NCBI GenBank assembly: GCA_963759295.1
Contig: CAVWYT010000010.1
Location: 744,001 to 808,000, forward strand
DNA: 64,000 bases
Direction of reading: 5' to 3'
Source of the DNA: WHSW01 sp963759295
Lineage (GTDB): Bacteria > Actinomycetota > Thermoleophilia > Solirubrobacterales > 70-9
A model generated the notes under the pieces. It did no database searches. It had not been told where the DNA came from and saw only the letters and a program-made list of their open reading frames with translations. Made by a program: the position numbers and the translations under genes. Shown here in pieces: positions 32,884 through 41,255 of the stretch (position 1 is the stretch's first letter; every line of letters starts with the position of its first letter).

Positions 32884-33807
32884 TCAACGCCGGCGGCCGC
32901 GCACGTCCTTGAGCTGCAGCAGCTCGCCCTGGAAGGTGGTCACGTAGAGGTTGCGGCGGCCGAAGCCCGCCGGATGGCTGTTGCCGGGGGCGCTGCCGAA
33001 GGCGACCGCGCTCGGGCCGACTGGCGCCATATGGGCGAGCGCGCATGCGGCGCGGTCCCGGCCGACCCGCCACACCGCTCCGCCGATGTTGGCGGCGACG
33101 TAGAGGCGGTCGTGCTCGTCGCGGGTGAGGCCGTCGAGGCCGGCGGACTCGTCGCCGATCGGTGGCCGAAAGTACGGGCTCGCCGCGGGTGGGTCGGTGA
33201 GGTCGATGCGCGCGATCGCCGCGTCGACGAAGGTCTGGGCCGCGTAGAGGTAACGCCCGGTGGAGTCGACCACGAGCCCGTTGGACGAGGGCAGCTTCGC
33301 CCAGGCGAGCTCGATCCGGCCGTCGAGCACGCGATCGATCCCGATCCCGAAGTCATTGGACGCATAGACCGCGCCGTCGGGGCCGCGGGCGACGCCGTTC
33401 GCCATCGTGAGCCCATCGGCGTAGGGGGAGCTCTGGCCCGTTTTCGGGTCGACTCGGATCAACCCCGCCTGGGGATTCTCTGTGCCACGCGACGCGGTGA
33501 CCGCGGAGTCCCCATAGCCGACCAGCAGCGAGCCGTCGGGCATGAACGCGAGCCCGCCCGGGGCCCGGATTCCGTCCACGACGACCCGCGGCTCGGAACG
33601 GCGGCGGTTCATCCGCAGAAGCTGCCCGTGCTCGGCATCGGTGAAGAACAGGTGGCCGCGATCGTCGGCGATCACCGACTCGAGCCCGCCGAGGCCGGAG
33701 GCGATCAGCCGCTGTGCCGGGGCGTGCCCGCAGTCGGGCACGGCCTCGGCGGCCGCCGGAGCCGCGAGCGCCGCCAGGGCGGCGAGCAAGACTGCAAGAC
33801 GGCTCAT
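32884..33807 (-). CDS. Secreted SMP-30/NHL-type beta-propeller protein
   Basis: 307 residues with a signal peptide (RLAVLLAALAALAAPAAAEA). The mature part holds repeated blades: LESVIADDRGHLFFTDAEHGQLLRM, PGGLAFMPDGSLLVGYGDSAV, GVARGPDGAVYASNDFGIGID, NGLVVDSTGRYLYAAQTF, LDGLTRDEHDRLYVAANIGGAVWRV, and YVTTFQGELLQLKDV. This is the six-bladed SMP-30/gluconolactonase-like layout. Acid residues for a metal site (E in GLESV, N in NGLVV, D in LDGLT) are in the family's positions. It may be a lactonase-like extracellular enzyme; substrate unknown. Confidence 0.82.
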   Translation of the reverse strand: MSRLAVLLAALAALAAPAAAEAVPDCGHAPAQRLIASGLGGLESVIADDRGHLFFTDAEHGQLLRMNRRRSEPRVVVDGIRAPGGLAFMPDGSLLVGYGDSAVTASRGTENPQAGLIRVDPKTGQSSPYADGLTMANGVARGPDGAVYASNDFGIGIDRVLDGRIELAWAKLPSSNGLVVDSTGRYLYAAQTFVDAAIARIDLTDPPAASPYFRPPIGDESAGLDGLTRDEHDRLYVAANIGGAVWRVGRDRAACALAHMAPVGPSAVAFGSAPGNSHPAGFGRRNLYVTTFQGELLQLKDVRGRRR

Positions 33808-33922
33808 GGACCCTCCTCGTCGTGCGCGCCGTCGGACCGTCGTGAGTCTAAGCGCCTAGAGATCGGCGGCGCGTTCGGGCCTGGCGTCCCTGGCGCACGC
33901 ATGCCGGGTACCCGGCCTCGAC

Positions 33923-34186
33923 CTAGCCGACAGCTCGGGCAACCGCGACCAGGATCAGGACGAGCGCGACCGTTCCGAGCGCCCTGCGGAAGCCGTTGAC
34001 GCCGTTAGCGGCCTCCTCGTAGGCCCAGATCGTGAGCGCGACGTAGGCGGTCGCCCGGGCGAGGTCGTTGACGGTGCTGCCGTCGTCGGTGAGCAGCCCG
34101 ACGAGAAGCGCCGCGAGCGCGACCCAGAGCGGCGGGTTAGGAAACTGGCCGACGGTGTAGCCGCGAACCTTGAGGTCGCTCCGCAC
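33923..34186 (-). CDS. Small membrane protein
   Basis: 87 residues with two to three hydrophobic segments (PPLWVALAALLVGLLTDD, NDLARATAYVALTIWAYEEAANG, ALGTVALVLILVAVARAVG). A motif with YEEAANGVNGFRRALG between the last two helices is notable and recurs in small actinobacterial membrane proteins. No function assigned. It is probably the last gene of the small-membrane-protein cluster 34571 to 33923, 38 bases after the preceding gene. Confidence 0.65.
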   Translation of the reverse strand: MRSDLKVRGYTVGQFPNPPLWVALAALLVGLLTDDGSTVNDLARATAYVALTIWAYEEAANGVNGFRRALGTVALVLILVAVARAVG

Positions 34187-34224
34187 GGCTCGAGCCCTAT
34201 GCGGCGCCGAAATTCGTCACGGCG

Positions 34225-34386
34225 TCAGGCTCGCGCGGGCCCCGCATCGGCCGCCTGACGCTGGTCGGCCTCGAGCGCCAGCCGATCGCGGCGCTCGGTC
34301 ACGATGCCCCAGGCGATCAGCCAGCAGGCGGCGATCACGATCGCCGTCACGAGGGCGCCGAAGACGAAGATCCCGGCGCTGTTCAT
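34225..34386 (-). CDS. 53-residue single-span membrane protein
   Basis: The ATG at 34386 gives MNSAGIFVFGALVTAIVIAA, one transmembrane helix continuing CWLIAWGIVTERRDRL and ending in a charged tail ALEADQRQAADAGPARA. Its ATG overlaps the TGA of the upstream gene (ATGA, 34383-34386), which strongly supports translation. Small subunits of respiratory or transport complexes look like this, but no match is recognised. Confidence 0.6.
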   Translation of the reverse strand: MNSAGIFVFGALVTAIVIAACWLIAWGIVTERRDRLALEADQRQAADAGPARA

Positions 34387-34571
34387 CCTCGGGCCTCAGC
34401 CGGAGCCAGGAAGATGCCGAGCGCCAGGATCGAAGGGACCCAGAGGCCGACGAAGATTCCCTCATTCTGGGAGCCGCTGAAGTAGAGCACCACCGACGCC
34501 GCGAAGGAGAGCCCGGCGGCGACCAGGAAGAGCGCTCGGGCGGTTGCGATACGGGGGTGGCCAGTCGCCAT
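34383..34571 (-). CDS. 62-residue membrane protein
   Basis: I chose the ATG at 34571, ten bases after GAAAGGAG; an earlier in-frame ATG at 34613 lacks one. Two hydrophobic segments are seen (ALFLVAAGLSFAASVVLYF and GIFVGLWVPSILALGIFLA) with a SGSQNEG loop. It is translationally coupled to the 53-residue protein downstream. About 80 bases upstream lies a TetR-type palindrome, suggesting that the pair is repressor-controlled. Family unknown. Confidence 0.6.
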   Translation of the reverse strand: MATGHPRIATARALFLVAAGLSFAASVVLYFSGSQNEGIFVGLWVPSILALGIFLAPAEARG

Positions 34572-34647
34572 AACGAGGAGGCTCCTTTCACTGTTGTTCA
34601 TAGTCTGTTCCATGTCAAGGCGTAGTTGTAGCAGGGTTGGGGGCCGA

Positions 34648-34664
34648 TGTACAATCTTTGTACA
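34648..34664. promoter_or_regulatory. TetR-type operator candidate
   Basis: TGTACAA-TCT-TTGTACA is a perfect 7-bp inverted repeat with a 3-bp spacer in an AT-rich pocket. It lies 77-93 bases upstream of the ATG at 34571 and just after the end of the EamA gene. Palindromes with TGTAC half-sites are common TetR-family targets. No TetR gene lies in this window. Confidence 0.6.
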
Positions 34665-34698
34665 AACTTATTCTCCGATCGCCATGCACGCCACTGGC

Positions 34699-35607
34699 TC
34701 AGCGAGTGGCGAGGGGCTGGTCAGCCGGCGCCGGCGCTCGGCCTGGACGCAAGGCGCCGACGTAAACGCCCGCCAGGACGAGCAGGCCCCCGACGGCCAA
34801 TCCGGCGCCGACCGGCTCGTCGTCGAGCCAGGCGGAGAGCACTACGGTGACGAACGGGATCAGCACGAACACATAAGCCGCCCGGGACGCGGCCCACTCA
34901 CGGAGCACGAACAGATAGAGCAGGAACACGACGACGGAGCCGACCGCGACCAGGTAGCCGATCGCGGCCCATGTCTCGGCTTGCCGCGGCAGCACGAGCG
35001 ACTCGTCGACGAGCACGGAGCCGGCGACCAGGACCGTCGCGCCGGCCGCCATGCCGACGGCGTTCATCGTCACGGGGTGCACGGGTGGATAGCGGCGGAC
35101 AAGCACCGCGGCCTGCGCGAAGCAGAACGCGCTTCCAATCGCGGCGAGCAGGGAGAGCGGCGGTACCGACTCACGCAGCGGAGCGCGCGACATCAGGGCG
35201 ACGCCAACGAGCGCGAGCAGGGTCCCCGCGACCGCCGCGGCGCGGAGCCGTTCCTGCCTCCACAGCACCGCCAACAGAAGCGTCGCAAGCGGCACGAGCG
35301 CGAGCAGGATCTGGCCGAACCCGGCGTGGAGCTCTACGAGCGCAAAGTATGCGAGGGCGAAGGCGCCCGAGAAGTTGAACAGCCCGAAGAGCAGGGCGCC
35401 CACGAGCGCCCGCCCGCGCGGGAGCTCGAGCCTCAGGGCCGCCACCAGGGCCCAGAGCAAGGCCGCGGCAAGTGCGAAGCGCAGACCCGCTCCCCACAGA
35501 GGGTCGAGCTCGCGGTTGCTGAACCTGATGCCCACCGCATTGCCGCCGGCGAGCAGGGCGTTGACGACGAAGGCCCCGAGCACGACCCGTTCGCCGACGC
35601 CGTTCAC
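34699..35607 (-). CDS. EamA/DMT-superfamily transporter
   Basis: 302 residues with ten hydrophobic segments in two EamA repeats. The first begins VVLGAFVVNALLAGGNAVGIRFSN; the second begins PPLSLLAAIGSAFCFAQAAVLVRRY. The typical ALLFGLFNFSGAFALAYFALVELHAGFGQILLALVPLATLLL (continuous) and VFVLIPFVTVVLSAWLDDEPVGAGLAVGGLLVLAGVY segments are present. DMT proteins export amino acids, nucleotides or drugs; the substrate here is unknown. Confidence 0.87.
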   Translation of the reverse strand: MNGVGERVVLGAFVVNALLAGGNAVGIRFSNRELDPLWGAGLRFALAAALLWALVAALRLELPRGRALVGALLFGLFNFSGAFALAYFALVELHAGFGQILLALVPLATLLLAVLWRQERLRAAAVAGTLLALVGVALMSRAPLRESVPPLSLLAAIGSAFCFAQAAVLVRRYPPVHPVTMNAVGMAAGATVLVAGSVLVDESLVLPRQAETWAAIGYLVAVGSVVVFLLYLFVLREWAASRAAYVFVLIPFVTVVLSAWLDDEPVGAGLAVGGLLVLAGVYVGALRPGRAPAPADQPLATR

Positions 35608-35759
35608 TGATCGACCCTACCCCGGCTGCGCTGGGCCCGGATGGATGCTCGGGGCGCTCGACTCGCGTTCGGAGCACGATCCGGGACCCGGGCAAGTTGG
35701 CTATGTTGCCGGCGGCGGCGACATCGCTGGACCGCCGACCACGGCGGAGGAGGCAAGGA

Positions 35760-38223
35760 ATGCAGGGTTGGGTGAAGTCGATCGGCGCGATCGCGGTTGC
35801 GGTCGTTTTGACCGCGCCTGGTACGGCCGCTGCGCAGAACGCGCAACGCGATTACGCGGCGACGGCGCGCAACATCCTCCCCTCCGGTGAGTACGGCACG
35901 CCCGGGCCAGGCGCCGATCAGCAGGCTCTGATGTACGACGGGCTGACGCCGCTCTTCGACCAGGTCACCAACGCCGACCTGACGACCTACTTCAAGTCCG
36001 AGCGCTTCGGCATCGACACCGATGGACCCGCGACGGCCGAGCCGGTGCCGCGCCCCGGGGTGACGATCGAGCGCGACAAGTACAACGTCCCCCATATCAC
36101 GGGCGCTACCCACGACGATGGGGTCTGGGCGGCGGGCTGGGTCCTGGCCGAAGACCGCGGCCTCCTGCTCGCCCAGGCGCGCTACAACGCCCGCGTCGCG
36201 GCGATCGGCGCCCCAGGACTGAGCGCGGTCCGCCTGATCGCCTCGCTGAAGAGCTTCGTCCCCAGCCAGCAGACCGAGGACGAGATCGCCAAGCAGAGCG
36301 GCGTGCTCGAGAAGGCCGGCAAGGAGGGGAAAGCGGTCCTTCACGACATCGACGTCTTCGTCCAGGGGATCAACGACTACCTGGCGATCAACAGCCCTTC
36401 GACCGCGCCCTGGACTCGCAATGACATCTTCGCGGTGAACGCGCTCAAGGGGCAGTTCGTCGGCCAGGGCGGCGGCGACGAGGCTCGCCGCTCTCAGTTC
36501 CTCGGCGGCCTGCGGGAGCGGCTCGGCAAGCGCAAGGGGATGAGCGTCTTCAACGACCTACGGCAATTCAAGAACCCCGAGCTGCCGACGACGATCGACG
36601 GCCGCTTCCCGTACGGACATATCCCCAAGCGCGCCAAGGGCAGCGTCATCCTCGACCCGGGCAGCTACGAGGCGACCCCCGCGGTCGCCGATTCCGCGCT
36701 CGCCAGGGCAGCGGCAGCACAGCCGCGCGACGCTTCGAACACGCTGATGATCACTGCCGACCGGTCGAAGACCGGCAATCCGCTGATGGTCGGCGGGCCG
36801 CAGATCGATTACTTCTTTCCCGGCTTCCTCGTCGAGATGGACATGCACGCCGGAGACCTGCAGTGGCGCGGTTCGACGACGGCGCCGTTCCCGGGTTACC
36901 TGTTGATCGGCCGTGGACCCGATTTCGCGACCACCCTGACCTCGGCGGGCGGCGACATCATCGATCAGATCGTCGAGAAGCTCTGCGGGGGCAGCGACAC
37001 GAAGTACCTCTACAAGGGCGAGTGCCGCGAGATGGGGACCTTCGACGCCGGCACCCTGGAAGGCGAACCGGTCAGCTTCCGGACCACCGTGCACGGTCCG
37101 GTCGCCGGCTATGCGACGGTCGACGGCGAGAGGGTCGCGATCTCCTCCAAGCGCTCGAGCTACGGCAAGGACACGCTCGACCTGCTTTTCAACCGCCGGC
37201 TCTCCAACGGCCAGGTCGACAGCCCCAAGTCGTTCTTCAACGCGGCGGCGAAGAGCCCACAGACGTTCAACTCGTTCTACATCGACAGCGAGCACGTCGC
37301 CGAGTTCACCTCCGGGCTGCTGCCGCGGCGAAGCGACGAGGTCGACCCGGGGCTGCCCGCCTGGGGAACCGGTGCGTATGAGTGGGAGGGCTTCATCTCG
37401 AAGAACGACCACCCGCACGGGGTCGACCCGCGTGACGGGACGATGACGAACTGGAACCAGAGCGTCGCCCAGAGGCTTCGCCGCCTCCGACGACGACTTC
37501 GGCCGCAACGGATCGGCACATCGGGTCGACATGCTCGACCGCAATCTGCGCCGGCTGGCCGACAAGCGCGGCAAGTGGTCGCTGGCCTCCGTAACCGCGG
37601 CGATGAACGCCGCGGCCACCCAGGACCTGCGCGCGGTCGACACGGTGCCGCTGCTGGCGAAGCTGCTCGAGGGCTCGCAGGCACCGACGCCGCAGGCATC
37701 GCAGATGCTCGACCTGATGGTCGAGTGGCGCTCGCACGGAGCCAGCCGGCTCGACCGCGACCTCGACGGCACGATCGACGATCCGGGCGCCGCCTCGATG
37801 GATGCCGCCTGGCCGCTGATCGCCGACGCGGTCATGGCGCCGAAGCTCGGCCCCCAGCTCGATGAGCTCGACAGCCTGTTCGAGCGCTTCGAAATGCCGC
37901 CGGGCGGTCAGTCGGATGGTTGGTTTCAGTATCTCGACCGCGACCTCCGCTCCCTGCTCGGCAAGCGGGTGAAGCAGCCCTTCGCCAACAGCTACTGCGG
38001 CAACGGCAAGAAGAAGGCGTGCCAGCGGGCCGTCTGGGCGGCGATCGCGGCGGCCGGAGTCCAGCTCGAGGCGAGCCAGGGAACCGCCGATCCGGCGGCG
38101 TGGCGCTCGGATGCGACGCGCGAACGGATCGAGTTCACGCCGGGTCTGTTACCGACGACGATGCGCTACACGAACCGTCCGAGCGGGATCCAGCAGGTGA
38201 TCTCGTTCGACGGTCATCGCTGA
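35760..38223 (+). CDS. Secreted penicillin acylase family (Ntn) amidohydrolase, one frameshift
   Basis: From the ATG at 35760 (GGAGGAGGCAAG upstream) a signal peptide (VKSIGAIAVAVVLTAPGTAAA) precedes an alpha-chain region (VTIERDKYNVPHITGATHDD, GWVLAEDRGLLLAQARYNAR). The autocatalytic Ser opens the beta chain in RDASNTLMITADRSKTGNPL. VGGPQIDYFFPGF, HGPVAGY and MTNWNQSVAQ follow. One extra base at about 37473 shifts the frame; after it GFAASDDDFGRNGSAHRVDM continues to the stop at 38223. About 820 residues. The enzyme would cleave an amide (beta-lactam side chain or acyl-homoserine lactone-like) outside the cytoplasm; the substrate cannot be set. Confidence 0.88.
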
Positions 38224-38308
38224 GATCTGAGGAAGGTCACGGCGTGAGGGCGCACGGCCGTCGCTCGGCGGGTCGCCGTCACCGCCGCTCGCCGGTTACG
38301 GTCTGCGA

Positions 38309-39331
38309 GTGCCCCCACCAAACCCGCTGACCGTCGCCGTCACGGGGCCGACCGGGACGTTCGGCTTCGGGCTCATGCCGCTGCTGCAGGACGACGATCG
38401 AATCGCCAGCATCGTCGGAATCGCCCGCCGCCGGTTCGATCCGCGAGACCACGGCTGGACCAAGATGCTCTACCGGCGCGGCGACGTCCGCGATCGCGAC
38501 GTGCTCGAGGAGGCCTTCCTCGGGGCGGACGTGATCGTCCACCTCGCCTTCATGATCACCGGGACGGCGTCGCGCGAGACGATCCGGGCGATCAACGTCG
38601 AGGGCACCCTGAACGCCTTTCGGGCCGCGGCCGCGGCCGGCGCGAAGCGCTTCGTCTACGCCTCCTCGGTTGCCGCGTACGGGTTTCACGCCGACAACCC
38701 GATCGGGATGACCGAGCAGTGGCCGACCCGGCCCGCCGCCCATCTCTTCTACGCCCAGGAGAAGTCGGAGCTCGAGCGGCTATTGAGAGCCGAGGCCGCG
38801 AAGCACCCCGACCTCGGGCTCTACCTGCTGCGGCCGCCGATCGTGCTCGGCCCCCATACGGTCGGTGCGAAGGACGCGCTGCCCGGAGCGCTGAAGCCGA
38901 TCGCTCGCGCGCTCTCCGACCTGGTGCGGAACGGGTTGCCCGTTCCGCTGTTGGTGCCGGTACCGGCCCTTCCGGTCCAGTTCGTCCACGAGGAGGACGT
39001 CGGCCGGGCGCTGTCGTTGTGCGTCGTGGGGGCGGGGCCGCCCGGCGCCTACAACATCGCCGGCGAGGGGGTGCTCTCCGCCCGCCAGGTGGCGCGCGAG
39101 ATCGGGCTGATGCCGCTGCCGTTTCCGGGCAGACCGATTCAGGCTGCGGCCCGGCTCGCCGCCGCTCTGCCCATCCCCGGCGCCCCGCCCGCCGTCGAGT
39201 GGGTGGAAGCCCTGAGCCACCCCGCGATCATGGACACGAGCAAGGCGAAGCGCGAGCTTGGTTGGACCCCTCGCTACAGCGGCCTCGAGGCGCTGCGAGA
39301 CACCCTGCGCGGCGACGAACGCCCCGCCTGA
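38309..39331 (+). CDS. NAD-dependent epimerase/dehydratase (extended SDR)
   Basis: 340 residues from a GTG at 38309. Rossmann motif VAVTGPTGTFGFGLMPLL at the start, DVIVHLAFMI (the NAD-adjacent strand), INVEGTLNAFRAAAAAGAKRFVYASSVAAYG, and the catalytic Tyr/Lys in FYAQEKSELE are in order. A C-terminal substrate domain ends with SKAKRELGWTPRYSGLEALRDTL, typical of nucleotide-sugar epimerases. The sugar or steroid substrate is unknown. It follows the acylase gene by 85 bases but no coupling is evident. Confidence 0.87.
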   Translation: MPPPNPLTVAVTGPTGTFGFGLMPLLQDDDRIASIVGIARRRFDPRDHGWTKMLYRRGDVRDRDVLEEAFLGADVIVHLAFMITGTASRETIRAINVEGTLNAFRAAAAAGAKRFVYASSVAAYGFHADNPIGMTEQWPTRPAAHLFYAQEKSELERLLRAEAAKHPDLGLYLLRPPIVLGPHTVGAKDALPGALKPIARALSDLVRNGLPVPLLVPVPALPVQFVHEEDVGRALSLCVVGAGPPGAYNIAGEGVLSARQVAREIGLMPLPFPGRPIQAAARLAAALPIPGAPPAVEWVEALSHPAIMDTSKAKRELGWTPRYSGLEALRDTLRGDERPA

Positions 39332-39422
39332 CCATCGGCGGCGGCGATCATGACGACGAAAAAGTTTCACGTCCTCCGAGGTCAGAGGTACGCCCCCTTG
39401 AGTATCGAAGCAAGCCACGAAG

Positions 39423-39596
39423 ATGTCGTCTCGCGACCTCATGGCACGGCGGCCGATGCCTCGACCCCCGCGGACCAGGCGGGAGCCCGAACGCCTCGAT
39501 TCCGAGCGCTTCCTGCGCTACCTGCTGGCGATCGTCGTGATAGTCGCCACACTGTTCGTCGTCGTCGCAATCGCGGTCCTCTTATTGACGATGTGA
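39423..39596 (+). CDS. 57-residue tail-anchored membrane protein
   Basis: The ATG at 39423 starts MSSRDLMARRPMPRPPRTRR, an Arg/Pro-rich head, followed by EPERLDSERFLRYLLAIVVI and a strongly hydrophobic end (VATLFVVVAIAVLLLTM) with TGA at 39594-39596. This is the plan of a C-terminally anchored small protein with a cytoplasmic basic head. No family recognised. Support is the clean hydrophobic segment and the stop directly after it. Confidence 0.5.
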   Translation: MSSRDLMARRPMPRPPRTRREPERLDSERFLRYLLAIVVIVATLFVVVAIAVLLLTM

Positions 39597-39677
39597 CCAA
39601 CGTCGGGCGCCCGGGTGCCGGGCCGGCTGGAAGCCCGGCAGCTTCGCGGGCCCGGCGTTCCGACAGATCTCGCGCGC

Positions 39678-39721
39678 TTGGGGTTGACCCCCCGGTCGGA
39701 TCGACGGATGCTGCGGAGGCG
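39678..39721 (+). repeat. Conserved non-coding block upstream of an NTF2-like start (copy B)
   Basis: Copy of the block at 1366-1408, differing at only about five positions and ending directly at the ATG of the next entry. It shares GGGTTGACCC and TCGGATCGACGGATGCT. Confidence 0.6.
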
Positions 39722-39829
39722 ATGTCGCAGGAGAAAATCGACGTGGTGCGCAAGCTCTACGGCGGATGGGCGCTGCTTGCTACCGACCGGCCGGAGGTCG
39801 CCCTCGAAACCTCGGGGCTCTCGGGGTAG
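39722..39829 (+). pseudogene. Collapsed NTF2-like copy (internal deletion)
   Basis: Thirty-five codons: the family start MSQEKIDVVRKLYGGW is joined within 20 codons to a family-like end (VALETSGLSG, compare ALEAAGLSE in intact members). The whole ligand-binding core is missing. The next family gene starts two bases after the stop. An expressed micropeptide is possible, but loss of the core by deletion is simpler. Confidence 0.65.
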
Positions 39830-39831
39830 GC

Positions 39832-40236
39832 GTGTCGGCCCAGAACGTGGAGGTCGCTCGGAAGCTGGTTGAAGCGTTCAACCGGCGAGACCTGGCGGGG
39901 ATGAGCCAATGGCTCGCTCCCGAGGTCGAGTGGGAGCCCGGCGGCCCTGCCGCCATCGAGCGCGCCCGCTACCGAGGTCGCGATGAGGTCTCCGACGGGT
40001 TTGCCGCGACCTGGGAGACCTGGGAGCTATTTCGGCTGGAGGAGCACGAGGTTCGTGACCTCGGGGACGCGAGCCTGTGGCTGGGGCGCGCCCGAATGAG
40101 GGGAGGCGACGCCAGCCACGTGGAGTTCGACCAGGAGTTCGCCGTCCACCTTCTGCTGCGCGACGGCAAGATCGTGCGCATCCATGGCTTCCGCACCTGG
40201 CATGAGGCCCTCGATGCCGCCGGGCTGGCGAAGTAG
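39832..40236 (+). CDS. NTF2/SnoaL-like family protein
   Basis: 134 residues from a GTG at 39832, placed two bases after the stop of the collapsed copy; the start reads VSAQNVEVARKLVEAFNRRDL, the family hallmark. The core MSQWLAPEVEWEPGGPAAIE, YRGRDEVSDGFAATWETWELFRLEEHEVRDLGDASLWLGRARMRGG and the terminal FRTWHEALDAAGLAK are all normal. It is the most canonical intact member on this side of the window. Function unknown. Confidence 0.85.
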   Translation: MSAQNVEVARKLVEAFNRRDLAGMSQWLAPEVEWEPGGPAAIERARYRGRDEVSDGFAATWETWELFRLEEHEVRDLGDASLWLGRARMRGGDASHVEFDQEFAVHLLLRDGKIVRIHGFRTWHEALDAAGLAK

Positions 40237-40375
40237 GACTGTCGCGCTACCCAGGAATCGCGCCGAGGTGCCTCACGCCCTCGCCACCTGGCAACCGTGT
40301 ACGGCCGGAGACGGCTCTGACGTCTTTGTGATCGTTTAGCCTCCCGGCCCGTCCATCGATGAAAGGCAGGGGAGC

Positions 40376-40843
40376 ATGAATAGGAAGCGTTCGGTTGCGG
40401 GCGCCGTCGTCGCCCTGGCCCTCGGGGTCGGGGCAGCCGCGTGCGGAGACGACGACGACACGACGGCGAGCGAGGAGACGGCTTCGGCCGAGGAGGTGAC
40501 GCTCACGACCGGCGACACCGCCGACGGCTTCCGCTGGGAGGTCGAGCCGACGCCGACCGCGGAGACCAAGACGATCACCTACGTCAACGAAAGCAAGCAG
40601 CCGCACGCTCTGATCTTCGCTCGCCTGGGGGAGGGCTACACGATCGACGAGGCTTACAAGCTGGAGGGCAAGAAGGGCTCCGCCACGGTCGTCGCCCAGA
40701 GCGACCGGAAGACCTCACCCGGTCCGGGGGAGACGGTGACGATCGATGTCACCAAGTCGTTGGACGCCGGCAACTACGCGATGCTCTGCCCGATCCCCGG
40801 GCACTATCAGCAGGGCCAGCTCGAGGAGTTCGAGATCGAGTAG
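40376..40843 (+). CDS. Lipoprotein with a cupredoxin-like domain
   Basis: 155 residues. The signal ends in a lipobox (GAAAC, Cys23), so it is a lipid-anchored extracellular protein. After an acidic linker comes a beta-sandwich with candidate blue-copper ligands His77 (KQPHALIF), Cys138 and His143 (YAMLCPIPGHY). In azurin a Met follows four residues after the His; here that position is Gly and only Gln residues (145, 146, 148) lie near, so the axial ligand is changed or lost. It may be an electron carrier or a non-copper relative. A strong hairpin follows. Confidence 0.8.
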   Translation: MNRKRSVAGAVVALALGVGAAACGDDDDTTASEETASAEEVTLTTGDTADGFRWEVEPTPTAETKTITYVNESKQPHALIFARLGEGYTIDEAYKLEGKKGSATVVAQSDRKTSPGPGETVTIDVTKSLDAGNYAMLCPIPGHYQQGQLEEFEIE

Positions 40844-40858
40844 GCACCGAGCCAGCGA

Positions 40859-40896
40859 TCGGCCGAGGGCCGGGCTCAGACCGTGCCCTCGGCCGA
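40859..40896 (+). terminator. Hairpin terminator
   Basis: TCGGCCGAGGGC (40859-40870) pairs perfectly with 40885-40896 (12 bp, 14-nt loop), 15 bases after the cupredoxin stop. On the other strand it would also follow the microprotein gene that ends at 40968. Confidence 0.75.
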
Positions 40897-40967
40897 CGGC
40901 CGGCGCGACGTGAGATCGGATCTCAGGACCGGTGCCGCGAGAGCGCCGGATCCTGCCGGCGAGGGGG

Positions 40968-41135
40968 TCAGTACCACCTGCCCCGAGCGAAACCGCCGAA
41001 CGCGATCAGTCCGATCAGCGCGATGATCACACCGAGCACGACGCTCCAGAAGATCGCCACGACGATCCCGATGATCACGAGGATGCCCCCCACGGATATC
41101 CCGCCGATTCCGCCACGACGTTCCGGTGTGGCCAT
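40968..41135 (-). CDS. 55-residue membrane microprotein (FGGFARGRW family)
   Basis: The ATG at 41135 gives MATPERRGGIGGISVGGILV and a hydrophobic stretch IIGIVVAIFWSVVLGVIIAL, then LIGLIAFGGFARGRWY. The paralogue at 47637-47798 shares the GxISxGxILVxIGI opening and the end FGGFARGRW. Two transmembrane spans with a short basic end are likely. Function unknown. The two paralogues frame the hut operon, both on the opposite strand to it. Confidence 0.7.
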   Translation of the reverse strand: MATPERRGGIGGISVGGILVIIGIVVAIFWSVVLGVIIALIGLIAFGGFARGRWY

Positions 41136-41255
41136 TCGTGCCTCCTTGTTATCCGATGCACCGCTAAACCGCGCGGCCAAGGGCACCCTATCGCTGCGGC
41201 AGGCGGCGGGTGAAGCGCTCTCGACTTCGGAGCGCCGGTCGCGTCGCCGCCACGG

